From: Lachnospiraceae bacterium
Lineage (GTDB): Bacteria; Bacillota; Clostridia; Lachnospirales; Lachnospiraceae
Direction of reading: 5' to 3'
Assembly: GCA_015057505.1 (NCBI GenBank)
Contig: SVEG01000003.1
Location: 1-64,000, forward strand
DNA: 64,000 nt
The position numbers were made by a program, and so were the translations under genes. Shown here piece after piece: positions 37,896 to 45,521 of this stretch (position 1 is its first letter; every line of letters begins with the position of its first letter). Under the pieces are notes generated by a model, which saw nothing but the letters and a program-made list of their open reading frames with translations, was not told the DNA's origin and made no database searches.

Positions 37896-37919
37896 AAAAG
37901 TAGAAAAAAGGGCATACTA
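37890..37919 (+). promoter_or_regulatory. Candidate sigma-F/G promoter before spoVAA
   Basis: CATACTA (37913-37919) fits the sigma-G -10 consensus CATWMTA. GGATA lies 18 bp upstream, an imperfect -35. It overlaps the end of sigF and would give forespore expression of spoVA independent of the spoIIA promoter. Confidence 0.45.
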
Positions 37920-37957
37920 TAGACGCAGGAAAGCTTTGTCAGACTTAAGGAGGCAGT

Positions 37958-38584
37958 ATGAGTGATGTTTTATATCTGAAAATAGATAAAAATACTCAGG
38001 TAGACAAAAAGGATGTGTGTCTGGGTGATGTTGCGCAGATGGAATGTGCAAATCGTGATATTGTTAATAAGCTTAAGACAATAAAGCTTATCCGGATACC
38101 TGATGACAAACATAACAGGCAGGTTGTTTCGGTTATGAAGGTCATGGAACTGATACTTAAGGAATATCCGTCCCTGCAGATAGATAATCTCGGTGAGACA
38201 GATTTTGTTGTTACCTATAAGGTGCAGAAGAATGTTTCCAAGGCATATGTTTTCTTAAAGGTTGTATTAGTCTGTGCAATACTTTTTTTTGGTGCCGCTT
38301 TTTCGATAATGGCATTTAATGAAGATGCCGGAGTGACCGATATGTTTAAGAAGTTTTATATGCTTATAACAGGAACGGAGTCTGACGGATTTACAGTGAT
38401 AGAATTTTCGTATTCTATAGGACTTGCGGTGGGAATTATTATTTTCTATAACCATTTCGGTAAAGCAAAGCTAACCAAGGATCCGACACCTATTGAGGTA
38501 GAGATGAGAACATATGAGGATGAGATCAACACAGTGCTCGTTGAAGTCGCAAACAGACAACAACAGCATTCGGGTGATTGCTGA
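37958..38584 (+). CDS. spoVAA: Stage V sporulation protein AA
   Basis: A 208-residue protein with an N-terminal soluble domain (LYLKIDKNTQVDKKDVCLGDVA) and two C-terminal membrane helices. SpoVA proteins move dipicolinic acid into the forespore. AAGGAGG precedes ATG. Its order after sigF is the same as in Bacillus. Confidence 0.88.
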   Translation: MSDVLYLKIDKNTQVDKKDVCLGDVAQMECANRDIVNKLKTIKLIRIPDDKHNRQVVSVMKVMELILKEYPSLQIDNLGETDFVVTYKVQKNVSKAYVFLKVVLVCAILFFGAAFSIMAFNEDAGVTDMFKKFYMLITGTESDGFTVIEFSYSIGLAVGIIIFYNHFGKAKLTKDPTPIEVEMRTYEDEINTVLVEVANRQQQHSGDC

Positions 38585-39003
38585 TGTGGAGTGATATTTT
38601 GTTACAGGCACTTATAGGTTTTGGGGGAGGTGCTGTTGTTGCAGCAGGGGTTTTTGCTCTTGTAAGTGCAATAGGAATTATTCCGCGTCTTGCAGATAAG
38701 TCGCATACTGCCAAGTATATCAGCAGATATGAGGATAGTGTTGTTTTCGGAGGAATACTGGGTAATATAATATATGTTTATGAAGTCAGTGTACCAATCG
38801 GAGTAATCGGAGGTATTATATTTGGTGCATTTGCAGGGATATATGCGGGAGTACTTGCGATATCACTTGCGGAAGCAACAAGTGCCACGGCGATTTTTTC
38901 GAGAAGGGCAAATCTAAAAAAGGGACTCGGTGCGGTTGTTCTTGCATTCGCACTCGGAAAAGGTTTTGGAGCATTTCTGATGTTTTTTGAAAGATGGGGA
39001 TAA
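38584..39003 (+). CDS. spoVAB: Stage V sporulation protein AB
   Basis: A 139-residue membrane protein with about four glycine/alanine-rich helices. ATG at 38584 overlaps the spoVAA stop by one base; the in-frame TTG at 38578 is less likely. Part of the dipicolinate channel complex. Confidence 0.88.
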   Translation: MWSDILLQALIGFGGGAVVAAGVFALVSAIGIIPRLADKSHTAKYISRYEDSVVFGGILGNIIYVYEVSVPIGVIGGIIFGAFAGIYAGVLAISLAEATSATAIFSRRANLKKGLGAVVLAFALGKGFGAFLMFFERWG

Positions 39004-39031
39004 AACATATAGAAATGGCAGGTGTTTTAGT

Positions 39032-39511
39032 TTGAGCGGAAACGTAAACAGTAAAATTAAACAGACTAAGGAAGAACAATATAATGAGTATGTAAAGCAG
39101 GTAACTCCAAAGAGTGCCTTGTTTCCTAATATGGTAAAGGCTTTTTTTGTGGGAGGAATCATCTGTACAATAGGACAGGTTTTGACAACCTTGTTTATGA
39201 ATAGCGGGCTTGATAAAGATACCGCAAACAGTTGGACTTTGGTTGTGCTTATAGGTGCTACGGTAATCCTTACGGGACTTAATATTTTTTCAAAAATTGC
39301 AAAATTTGGTGGTGCGGGGGCACTTGTCCCGATTACCGGTTTTGCCAATTCCGTTGCTTCGCCGGCAATCGAATACAAAAAAGAAGGTCAGGTATTTGGC
39401 ATCGGTTGCAAGATATTTACGATTGCCGGACCGGTGATTTTGTACGGAATATTAAGCTCATGGATACTCGGAATTATATATTGGATTGGTAAGATGTGGG
39501 GGTGGTTTTAG
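39032..39511 (+). CDS. spoVAC: Stage V sporulation protein AC
   Basis: A 159-residue membrane protein with signature YVKQVTPKSALFPNMVKAF and GGAGALVPITGFANSV. SpoVAC forms a channel in the dipicolinate uptake/release complex. The start is TTG at 39032 with GGCAGGTG upstream; this gives the usual family length of about 150. In other spore formers spoVAD and spoVAE normally follow; here they do not. Confidence 0.9.
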   Translation: MSGNVNSKIKQTKEEQYNEYVKQVTPKSALFPNMVKAFFVGGIICTIGQVLTTLFMNSGLDKDTANSWTLVVLIGATVILTGLNIFSKIAKFGGAGALVPITGFANSVASPAIEYKKEGQVFGIGCKIFTIAGPVILYGILSSWILGIIYWIGKMWGWF

Positions 39512-39693
39512 TGAATATGCAAAATAATATGCCCACAGGATTTGCCTTTCAATTGTCCATGAATGAAAAGGCTATGCGGAATTTTGCAAAAATGACGGAG
39601 GATGAAAAAATACAGACTTTAAAGGCGGCAAGAAGTGTAGATTCAAAAGAGCAGATGCAGGGATTGGTGGATGATATATCAAAACTTGGATAA
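39511..39693 (+). CDS. Small protein of unknown function in the spoVA operon
   Basis: A 60-residue protein (or 58 residues from ATG at 39517) with GTG overlapping the spoVAC stop by one base and GGGGGTGG upstream. It is predicted to be helical: MNEKAMRNFAKMTEDEKI and KEQMQGLVDDISKL. No family recognised. It occupies the place where spoVAD is usually found and is followed by a terminator. Confidence 0.6.
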   Translation: MNMQNNMPTGFAFQLSMNEKAMRNFAKMTEDEKIQTLKAARSVDSKEQMQGLVDDISKLG

Positions 39694-39701
39694 ATGACAG
39701 G

Positions 39702-39734
39702 AAATCGGAGACAATAAAAGTTTCCGATTTTTCT
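39702..39734 (+). terminator. Intrinsic terminator of the spoIIA-spoVA operon
   Basis: AAATCGGAGAC/GTTTCCGATTT stem with an AATAAAA loop and trailing T residues. Confidence 0.88.
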
Positions 39735-39780
39735 TTACTTAAATTTTTAATTGTGTTATGATGTTCTTTGTTTATAACAC
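39734..39780 (+). promoter_or_regulatory. Promoter with dyad before the repeat lipoprotein
   Basis: TTTACT (39734-39739), a 17-bp spacer and TATGAT (39757-39762). The arms GTGTTAT (39753-39759) and ATAACAC (39774-39780) form a dyad that overlaps the -10 box and the start site, fitting a repressor operator. Confidence 0.55.
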
Positions 39781-39803
39781 AATAAAGAAAGAGGGGAATA
39801 CCT

Positions 39804-41693
39804 ATGAAAAAATTATTATCAATTCTTTTGATTATGATGATGTCCGTTGCACTTTGCTTTAGTTCTGTTGGATGTGGAAGGAGTGCGAAGGACGATGACA
39901 AGAGGGTTGAGTCCGATGAGAAAGACAAGGACAAAGATAAAGATGATGACGACAAGGATGACGATGAGTCCAAGGGATCCGAAGAAGTAACAACTCCTGA
40001 GGAAACAACAACTGTACCCGAGGAGACAACAACACCCGAGGAGACTCCGGTAGGAGTGTCAGGTATACCGAAAAACTTTGAACCGGTAGTTATTGTGGAT
40101 GATGCTAACTGTACATTTACAGTTACAGGTATTGAATGGGAAGAATACTGGGGATATAAGTTAAATGTAAGTTTGGTAAATAAAACCGCAACTACATTAA
40201 GCTTTGATTTGGAATATTCTGCGGTTAACGGTTTTATGTGTGATCCTTATTGGTCATACAGTATTGAAGCAGGAAAGAGTGAAGCGACTGTTATTATATG
40301 GGATGAAGAAGATCTTGAAGCTAACGGTATAACAACGATTACGGATATAGAGTTTGTTCTTCAGGTATACGACAGTAATGATTGGGATGCGGAAGACTTA
40401 ATTTATGAAACATACAAGGTATATCCGTTTGGAGAAGAAGCATCCCGTACATATGACAGGATTCCTGTAGAGAATGAGCTTGTTTTATTTGATAATGCTG
40501 AATTTACAGTGATAGTGACAGGAATCGACGAAGATGAGGATTGGGGTTATTATTTAGATCTTTATATTGAAAATAAGACAGATATGCTTCTTAACTTTGC
40601 AATGGATAATGTATCAATTAACGGTTTTATGAATGATCCTTACTGGGGAGTAGAGATGCTTCCGGGTAAGAAAGCTAATGTTAAAGCTTATTGGGGCGAT
40701 ACAGCACTTACTATGACAGGTGTAGAAACTGTTACTGATATAGAATTTGATATGAGTATATGTGATGTAGAGACGTGGGGCGATACATATGCTTTTGAGG
40801 AGCATGTTATAATATATCCGTACGGTGAAGCGGCATATCAGACATATGAACGTGTGGCGCAGGATACAGATGTTTTGTTATTTGACAATGAGTATGCATC
40901 TATGATTATAACAGGATATGAGGCAGATGATTTCTGGGGATTTAGCCTCTATGCTTATTTGGTGAATAAGACGGATTCAGATATAAGCTTTGATGTTGAA
41001 GAGGCAAAGGTTAACGGTATTGACTGTGACCCTTATTGGGAAGAAACTATTTGTGCAGGTAAGAAAGCTTATGTAGAGATTGATTGGTCTACATATAGTC
41101 TTGAGAGTGCTAATATCGATATGGAAGCAATAAGTAATATTAAGATTCAGATGGAAGTAACCGATGAAGATGATTACACGAAGGAATATGTTAATGAAGG
41201 TTATGAAATTACCATTGAGTCTAATATGACTTCTGAGGATAATATAGTTCTTTACCAGGGTACCGGTTACACAATCCCTGTTTCGAAAGAATGGACTGAA
41301 ACTACAGTTGATAATGCTGAATTGGCATTTTATTATGCATCTACTGCAAATGATGGTTTTGCAGAGAACTTTAATATTGTGTTACAGGATTTATCTGCTT
41401 ATGATGTGGATTTAGAGGCTTATAAGGACTTAACACTTGGTGAGTATGAAACTATGGGGTATACTGTTGTATCTACCGAGAAGGGTTCTGTAGATGATGT
41501 TGATGCATATGCTCTTGTTGCAACGACAAGCGTTACGGTTGCCGACGGTTCAACAATTACTTGCGCAATCAGCCAGATATTTGCAATACATAATAAAACT
41601 GCATACATCTTCTCATTTGCAGCGGATGAAGCAGGTTATAATTTATTGGCTGAAGAAGTTTTTGAAATGTTTACATCTGTTGATTTTCAGTAA
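39804..41693 (+). CDS. Lipoprotein with three tandem repeat domains
   Basis: A 629-residue lipoprotein. The signal ends with lipobox SSVGC. Residues about 30-80 are a D/K/E then T/P/E-rich linker. Three repeats of roughly 125 residues follow (about 95-215, 220-340, 345-465), each with a GxxxxDWGYYLDLYIENKT-like core and a DPYW-x-x-x-x-x-x-GKK stretch. The C-terminal about 150 residues (IPVSKEWTETTVDNAELAF ...) form a separate domain. The function is unknown; the arrangement suggests an extracellular binding protein held on the membrane. AAGAGGGG precedes ATG. Confidence 0.8.
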   Translation: MKKLLSILLIMMMSVALCFSSVGCGRSAKDDDKRVESDEKDKDKDKDDDDKDDDESKGSEEVTTPEETTTVPEETTTPEETPVGVSGIPKNFEPVVIVDDANCTFTVTGIEWEEYWGYKLNVSLVNKTATTLSFDLEYSAVNGFMCDPYWSYSIEAGKSEATVIIWDEEDLEANGITTITDIEFVLQVYDSNDWDAEDLIYETYKVYPFGEEASRTYDRIPVENELVLFDNAEFTVIVTGIDEDEDWGYYLDLYIENKTDMLLNFAMDNVSINGFMNDPYWGVEMLPGKKANVKAYWGDTALTMTGVETVTDIEFDMSICDVETWGDTYAFEEHVIIYPYGEAAYQTYERVAQDTDVLLFDNEYASMIITGYEADDFWGFSLYAYLVNKTDSDISFDVEEAKVNGIDCDPYWEETICAGKKAYVEIDWSTYSLESANIDMEAISNIKIQMEVTDEDDYTKEYVNEGYEITIESNMTSEDNIVLYQGTGYTIPVSKEWTETTVDNAELAFYYASTANDGFAENFNIVLQDLSAYDVDLEAYKDLTLGEYETMGYTVVSTEKGSVDDVDAYALVATTSVTVADGSTITCAISQIFAIHNKTAYIFSFAADEAGYNLLAEEVFEMFTSVDFQ

Positions 41694-41707
41694 TATAAAA
41701 ATAAATT

Positions 41708-41742
41708 GGGGCTGTTGCAACTTATCTTGCACGCCCCTTTTT
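41708..41742 (+). terminator. Terminator of the repeat lipoprotein (in the left arm of E2)
   Basis: GGGGC...GCAA / TTGC..GCCCC hairpin with five to six T residues. Confidence 0.8.
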
Positions 41743-42240
41743 GTATGCCCTGCGCCTGCTGTACAGACTGTGTTTATTGCAAGTTTCATTTCCTTGCAAC
41801 TTTACGGTTTTAAGAATAACTAATGCTTTTTGCTTTCCACCCTACGATTTTGTGCCGCTCCGAGAAACTCGCGGAATTGAAGAAGTTCAAGAAATGTGGG
41901 AAAAGGGAGATTTATATGTAAAGTTTAAAGGCACTTAAAAAACGTCGCTCCTTAGGTCCCGCGCGAAATCTCGGTCAATTAGCTTGTATAAGTCTTAATG
42001 ATTTCGCAGCGGAACCTTAGTAGCGTTACGTTTTTTTCGTAGCGAAAGCGTGCCTTATAAACTTTACATATAAATCTCCCTTTTCCCACATTTCTGAACT
42101 TCTACCCAATTCCACTCAGACAACTCTGCGCGGCACAATTAGGTGGAAAGCTTAAAAAGCAAAGTTATTCTAAAAACCTATGTTGTCTGCGGAAATGAAA
42201 CTTGCAATAAACACAGTCTGTACAGCAGGCGCAGGGCATG

Positions 42241-42278
42241 CAAAAAGGGGCGTGCAAGATAAGTTGCAACAGCCCCAA
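42241..42278 (-). terminator. Terminator of the ligase fusion gene (in the right arm of E2)
   Basis: Mirror copy of 41708-41742, read on the minus strand. Confidence 0.8.
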
Positions 42279-42288
42279 TTTTTTGTAA

Positions 42289-44589
42289 TTATTTATTTAA
42301 TTTCTCAAGGTCGTTCTTACGGATTTCAACACGTCTTACTTTACCGCTGATAGTTTTGGGAAGTTCTTCCACAAACTCTACAATTCTCGGGTATTTGTAA
42401 GGTGCTGTATGGGTTTTAACGTATTCTTGAATTTCCTTCTTAAGATCGTCTGTTCCGGTTGTATCTTTTGTAAGAACAATGGTAGCTTTTACAATCTGAC
42501 CACGTACTTCATCAGGAACGGGTGTAACGGCACATTCAAGAACGTAAGGGAGTTCCATGATAACGCTTTCAATTTCAAACGGTCCGATGCGGTATCCGGA
42601 AGATTTGATAACATCATCGATACGTCCTACATACCAAAGGTATCCGTCCTCATCCATTGTTGCCTGGTCACCTGTGTGATAGTAGCCGTCATGCCATACA
42701 TCCTTTGTTTTTTCATCATCAAGATAGTAACCGATGAAAAGTCCGCAAGGAGCTCCATCTTTTGTACGGATACAAATCTCTCCGGCATCACCTGTCTTGC
42801 ACTCATTGCCATCGGGATCAAGTACTACAACATCGTAAAGTGGACTAGGTTTACCCATGGAACCAATCTTAGGTGTTGAGCCTACGAAGTTGGCGATAGA
42901 GAGTGTTGTCTCGGTTTGACCAAAGCCTTCCATGATGGTAAGTCCTGTTGCTTTCTTGAACTGATTGAAAACTTCGGGGTTAAGTGCTTCGCCTGCTGTT
43001 GTTGCATATTCGATTGAAGAAAGATCATACTTGGACAAATCTTCCTTGATGAAGAATCTGTACATTGTGGGCGGTGCACAGAACGTTGTGATGTTATACT
43101 TCTTAAAGAGAGGAAGTATGTCATCGGAGTGGAATCTGTCGAAGTCATATGTGAAAGTAGCTGCTTCACATAGCCACTGTCCGTATAATTTGCCCCAAAG
43201 TGCCTTGCCCCAGCCTGTATCGGAAATCGTGAAATGAAGTCCGTTGGGGTTAACATTGTGCCAATGTCTTGCTGTCGGATAATGACCGAGAGCGTACTTG
43301 TATGAATGTGTTGCTATACGGGGATAGCCAGTTGTACCTGATGTAAAAAGCATAAGCATCGGGTCGTTGCCGCAAGGAGAATTCTCGTTGCGGTAAAAAT
43401 GTGTGCTGAAACGCTCCATCTCAACATTAAAATCATTCCAACCATCTTTCTGTCCGCCGACAAGAATTTTAACCATTCCGGGAAATTCTTTGGCAGCCTT
43501 TTCTGCCTCAACGGATACATCACCGTCAGCAGTACAAACAATTGCTTTTACTTTGGCAGCTTTATATCTGTATGTAAAATCATGCTCAACAAGTTGGTTT
43601 GTCGCAGGAATTGCGATTGCACCAATCTTGTGAAGCGCAAGCATACAGAACCAGAACTGATAGTGTCGCTTGAGAACGAGCATTACAGTGTCACCACGCT
43701 TGATGCCGAGTGATTCAAAGTAGTTGGCCGTCTTAGCTGAATACTTTTTCATATCCGAGAAAGTAAATTTGCGTTCGGACTTGTCATTGCCAACCCACAT
43801 CATTGCAAGCTTATCAGGAGTCTTTGCAGCGATTGCGTCAACACAGTCGAATGCAAAGTTGAATTTATCTTCATTTTTAAACTTGATGCCGTTAAAAACA
43901 CCGTGCTCATCATAAAATGATTCTATGAAATCGTCGGCAACACACTTGTCGGTTTTTTCTACAACGGTGGTTTTTGCTGCGATAAACGGAGCTTCCGGAT
44001 ATTCTTCGCTTACCTGTCCGTCCTGAGGATTAAGTACAACGGCGTGGAACTCACATCCACCTTCGCTTACAGCAATCATACCGTGGGGGATGAGGCTGTT
44101 ATAAAAGATGGAGTCGCCTTCGTTAAGAATGTCTATGTGATTACCTACCTGAACTTTAAGTGAACCCTTGACGATAACATCAAACTCTTGTCCGTTATGT
44201 GAGTTAAGCTTTATAGGTGCGTTCTGTTCTTCTGCAAGATAAGGGAATTTAACAAGGAACGGCTCTGCAAGCTTATCCTTGAATTTGGGCGCAAGGTTGT
44301 TGTAAACAAACCCTTTCTTCTTAACAATCTTAAGTCCTTCACCTTTTCTTGTTATTGCAAATGATGTAAGAGTAGTGCTGGTTCCTTCAATAATATCTAC
44401 AACCTCAACATCGCAGGCTTTTGCACATTTGTAGATAAATGTAAAGCTAAAGTCTGTTTCACCTTTCTCTAAAAGTGAGTAATCCTCAACTGATACACCT
44501 GTAAGCTTTGCAAGCTCTTCAGGGGTATAACCTTTTGCCTCGCGCAAATCTTTGATTCTTCTTGCGACTTCTTTCAAATTGTACTCCAT
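42289..44589 (-). CDS. XRE-cupin regulator fused to an acyl-CoA synthetase
   Basis: A 766-residue three-part protein. Residues about 5-62 are an XRE helix-turn-helix (VARRIKDLREAKGYTPEELAKLTGVS), residues about 105-195 a cupin (GQEFDVIVKGSLKVQVG ... IPHGMIAV), and residues about 230-766 an AMP-forming acyl-CoA ligase with the loop LFTSGTTGYPR, EGFGQTETT, HTGDQATMDEDGYLWYVGR and the C-terminal lysine in PKTISGKVRR. The ligase half resembles medium-chain/acetyl-CoA-like synthetases. The regulator half (XRE-cupin) is normally a separate protein. The start at 44589 has AAAGGAGC 8 bases upstream. Expression is controlled by a T-box leader at 44653-44938. Substrate unknown. Confidence 0.9.
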   Translation of the reverse strand: MEYNLKEVARRIKDLREAKGYTPEELAKLTGVSVEDYSLLEKGETDFSFTFIYKCAKACDVEVVDIIEGTSTTLTSFAITRKGEGLKIVKKKGFVYNNLAPKFKDKLAEPFLVKFPYLAEEQNAPIKLNSHNGQEFDVIVKGSLKVQVGNHIDILNEGDSIFYNSLIPHGMIAVSEGGCEFHAVVLNPQDGQVSEEYPEAPFIAAKTTVVEKTDKCVADDFIESFYDEHGVFNGIKFKNEDKFNFAFDCVDAIAAKTPDKLAMMWVGNDKSERKFTFSDMKKYSAKTANYFESLGIKRGDTVMLVLKRHYQFWFCMLALHKIGAIAIPATNQLVEHDFTYRYKAAKVKAIVCTADGDVSVEAEKAAKEFPGMVKILVGGQKDGWNDFNVEMERFSTHFYRNENSPCGNDPMLMLFTSGTTGYPRIATHSYKYALGHYPTARHWHNVNPNGLHFTISDTGWGKALWGKLYGQWLCEAATFTYDFDRFHSDDILPLFKKYNITTFCAPPTMYRFFIKEDLSKYDLSSIEYATTAGEALNPEVFNQFKKATGLTIMEGFGQTETTLSIANFVGSTPKIGSMGKPSPLYDVVVLDPDGNECKTGDAGEICIRTKDGAPCGLFIGYYLDDEKTKDVWHDGYYHTGDQATMDEDGYLWYVGRIDDVIKSSGYRIGPFEIESVIMELPYVLECAVTPVPDEVRGQIVKATIVLTKDTTGTDDLKKEIQEYVKTHTAPYKYPRIVEFVEELPKTISGKVRRVEIRKNDLEKLNK

Positions 44590-44652
44590 GATTTTTGCTC
44601 CTTTCATTTCCGTCGCTTCTTATAAGAAGCTGTTATTACGGCTTTGAATAAA

Positions 44653-44938
44653 ACAAAAAAACCCGTCTCAAAATAAACACTTTGAGACGAGTTAAATAAC
44701 CCGCGGTACCACTCAAATTACGGAATATAATTCCGTCACTTTCCAGGCTCTAACAAGCCTTTTGCCTTTACGCAGCATTACGGAAGGAGTCTACTTGCAA
44801 AAAGCTTTCGGTCCTCCGACTCAGAAGTGATGGGTCATTGGAAAGCTTCACCATTGGCTCGCAGCAACCGCCAACTCTCTCCAGGCTCTTCAATCCGACC
44901 GTCTTCGTCATAGTCATTTTTGTGATATTCAAATTTAA
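44653..44938 (-). promoter_or_regulatory. T-box riboswitch leader
   Basis: Read on the minus strand, a stem I-like region with a kink-turn pattern (CTATGACGAAG ... CTTCTGAG) and a distal GGCGGTTGCTGCGAGCC loop is followed by the T-box sequence AGTGGTACCGCGG (GGTACCGCGG at 44701-44710). The terminator AACTCGTCTCAAAGTG/TTTTGAGACGGGTT with a long T run ends at about 44654. The likely specifier triplet, just before A-CTTCTGAG, reads AUC (Ile); CCC or ACC in the same loop cannot be excluded. The next gene starts about 65 bases downstream. Confidence 0.9.
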
Positions 44939-44943
44939 GGTGT

Positions 44944-44972
44944 ATTATACTTTCTTAACAGTATGTTGTCAA
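44944..44972 (-). promoter_or_regulatory. Promoter of the T-box transcript
   Basis: Perfect TTGACA, a 17-bp spacer and perfect TATAAT on the minus strand; transcription would begin near 44937. Confidence 0.9.
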
Positions 44973-44990
44973 TAGTTTTTTTAAAAAAAT

Positions 44991-45018
44991 AAAAAAAGGA
45001 GAGCGATTGCTCTCCTTT
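44991..45018 (-). terminator. Intrinsic terminator of the small membrane protein gene
   Basis: AAAGGAGAGC/GCTCTCCTTT stem with an AATC loop and a T run on the minus strand. Confidence 0.9.
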
Positions 45019-45026
45019 GGATGGTA

Positions 45027-45446
45027 TTAGTCCATCTTATAGTGCTTGTCGATAAGCTTGTCTACAAACGGGAATTTGATTGTACCCTGATTAAGTGCAG
45101 TAATACCAAGTCCTAATAAAAGAACTGTTCTTGCAAGAGAAATTACTGACTGAAGGAAAGTAATTGTTCTTGTAACAGGGTAGAGTGTGAATGATTCTTC
45201 GAAAATATTCATCAAGTCATCAATTAAGTAAACAAGGCTGGGGATAAGTCCGATAACTGACGAGATAAGTGCAAAAAACATGTAAAGTGCAACAGCTTTA
45301 ATTGCAGCTTTCTTTAACCAGATATTCTCTTCAATAATAAGGATATATCCAACCAACAGTAACAAAGGTGTGTAGCCTCCGAAGAGAGCCATAAGATATG
45401 TAGCGGCTCCGAGGAGACCTACTGAAATTCCGAGTTTTGCTTTCAT
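45027..45446 (-). CDS. Small membrane protein of unknown function
   Basis: A 139-residue protein with about four hydrophobic segments (residues about 5-40, 47-75, 95-125) and a short charged tail (KLIDKHYKMD). CGGAGG precedes ATG, and it has its own promoter (45481-45509) and terminator. No family recognised with confidence. Confidence 0.75.
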   Translation of the reverse strand: MKAKLGISVGLLGAATYLMALFGGYTPLLLLVGYILIIEENIWLKKAAIKAVALYMFFALISSVIGLIPSLVYLIDDLMNIFEESFTLYPVTRTITFLQSVISLARTVLLLGLGITALNQGTIKFPFVDKLIDKHYKMD

Positions 45447-45480
45447 GATTTTAACCTCCGATAATTTATTTTATGTTTTA

Positions 45481-45509
45481 ATAATAATAGATGGTGCATA
45501 TTTTGTCAA
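45481..45509 (-). promoter_or_regulatory. Promoter of the small membrane protein gene
   Basis: TTGACA, a 17-bp spacer and TATTAT on the minus strand. Confidence 0.8.
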
Positions 45510-45521
45510 TCGTATAAAGGG

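Larger units (their letters stand above)
41703..42286. repeat. 584-bp palindromic element E2 between convergent genes
   Basis: Left arm 41703-41928 and right arm 42056-42286 are inverted copies. The outer ~90 bp are almost perfect, the middle part diverged, and the inner ~45 bp (GAAATGTGGGAAAAGGGAG ...) again nearly perfect. The core 41929-42055 is homologous to the core of E1 when read on the minus strand: GGCACGCTTTCGCTA and GCTACTAAG are kept. Each outer arm carries the same intrinsic terminator pointing inward. I see no gene; short frames in the arms lack ribosome binding sites. Confidence 0.85.

Noticed and set aside
41741-41938. Short frames inside the arms of E2
   Set aside because: They have no start signals, and the same DNA is an inverted-repeat arm with terminators; a protein product is unlikely.
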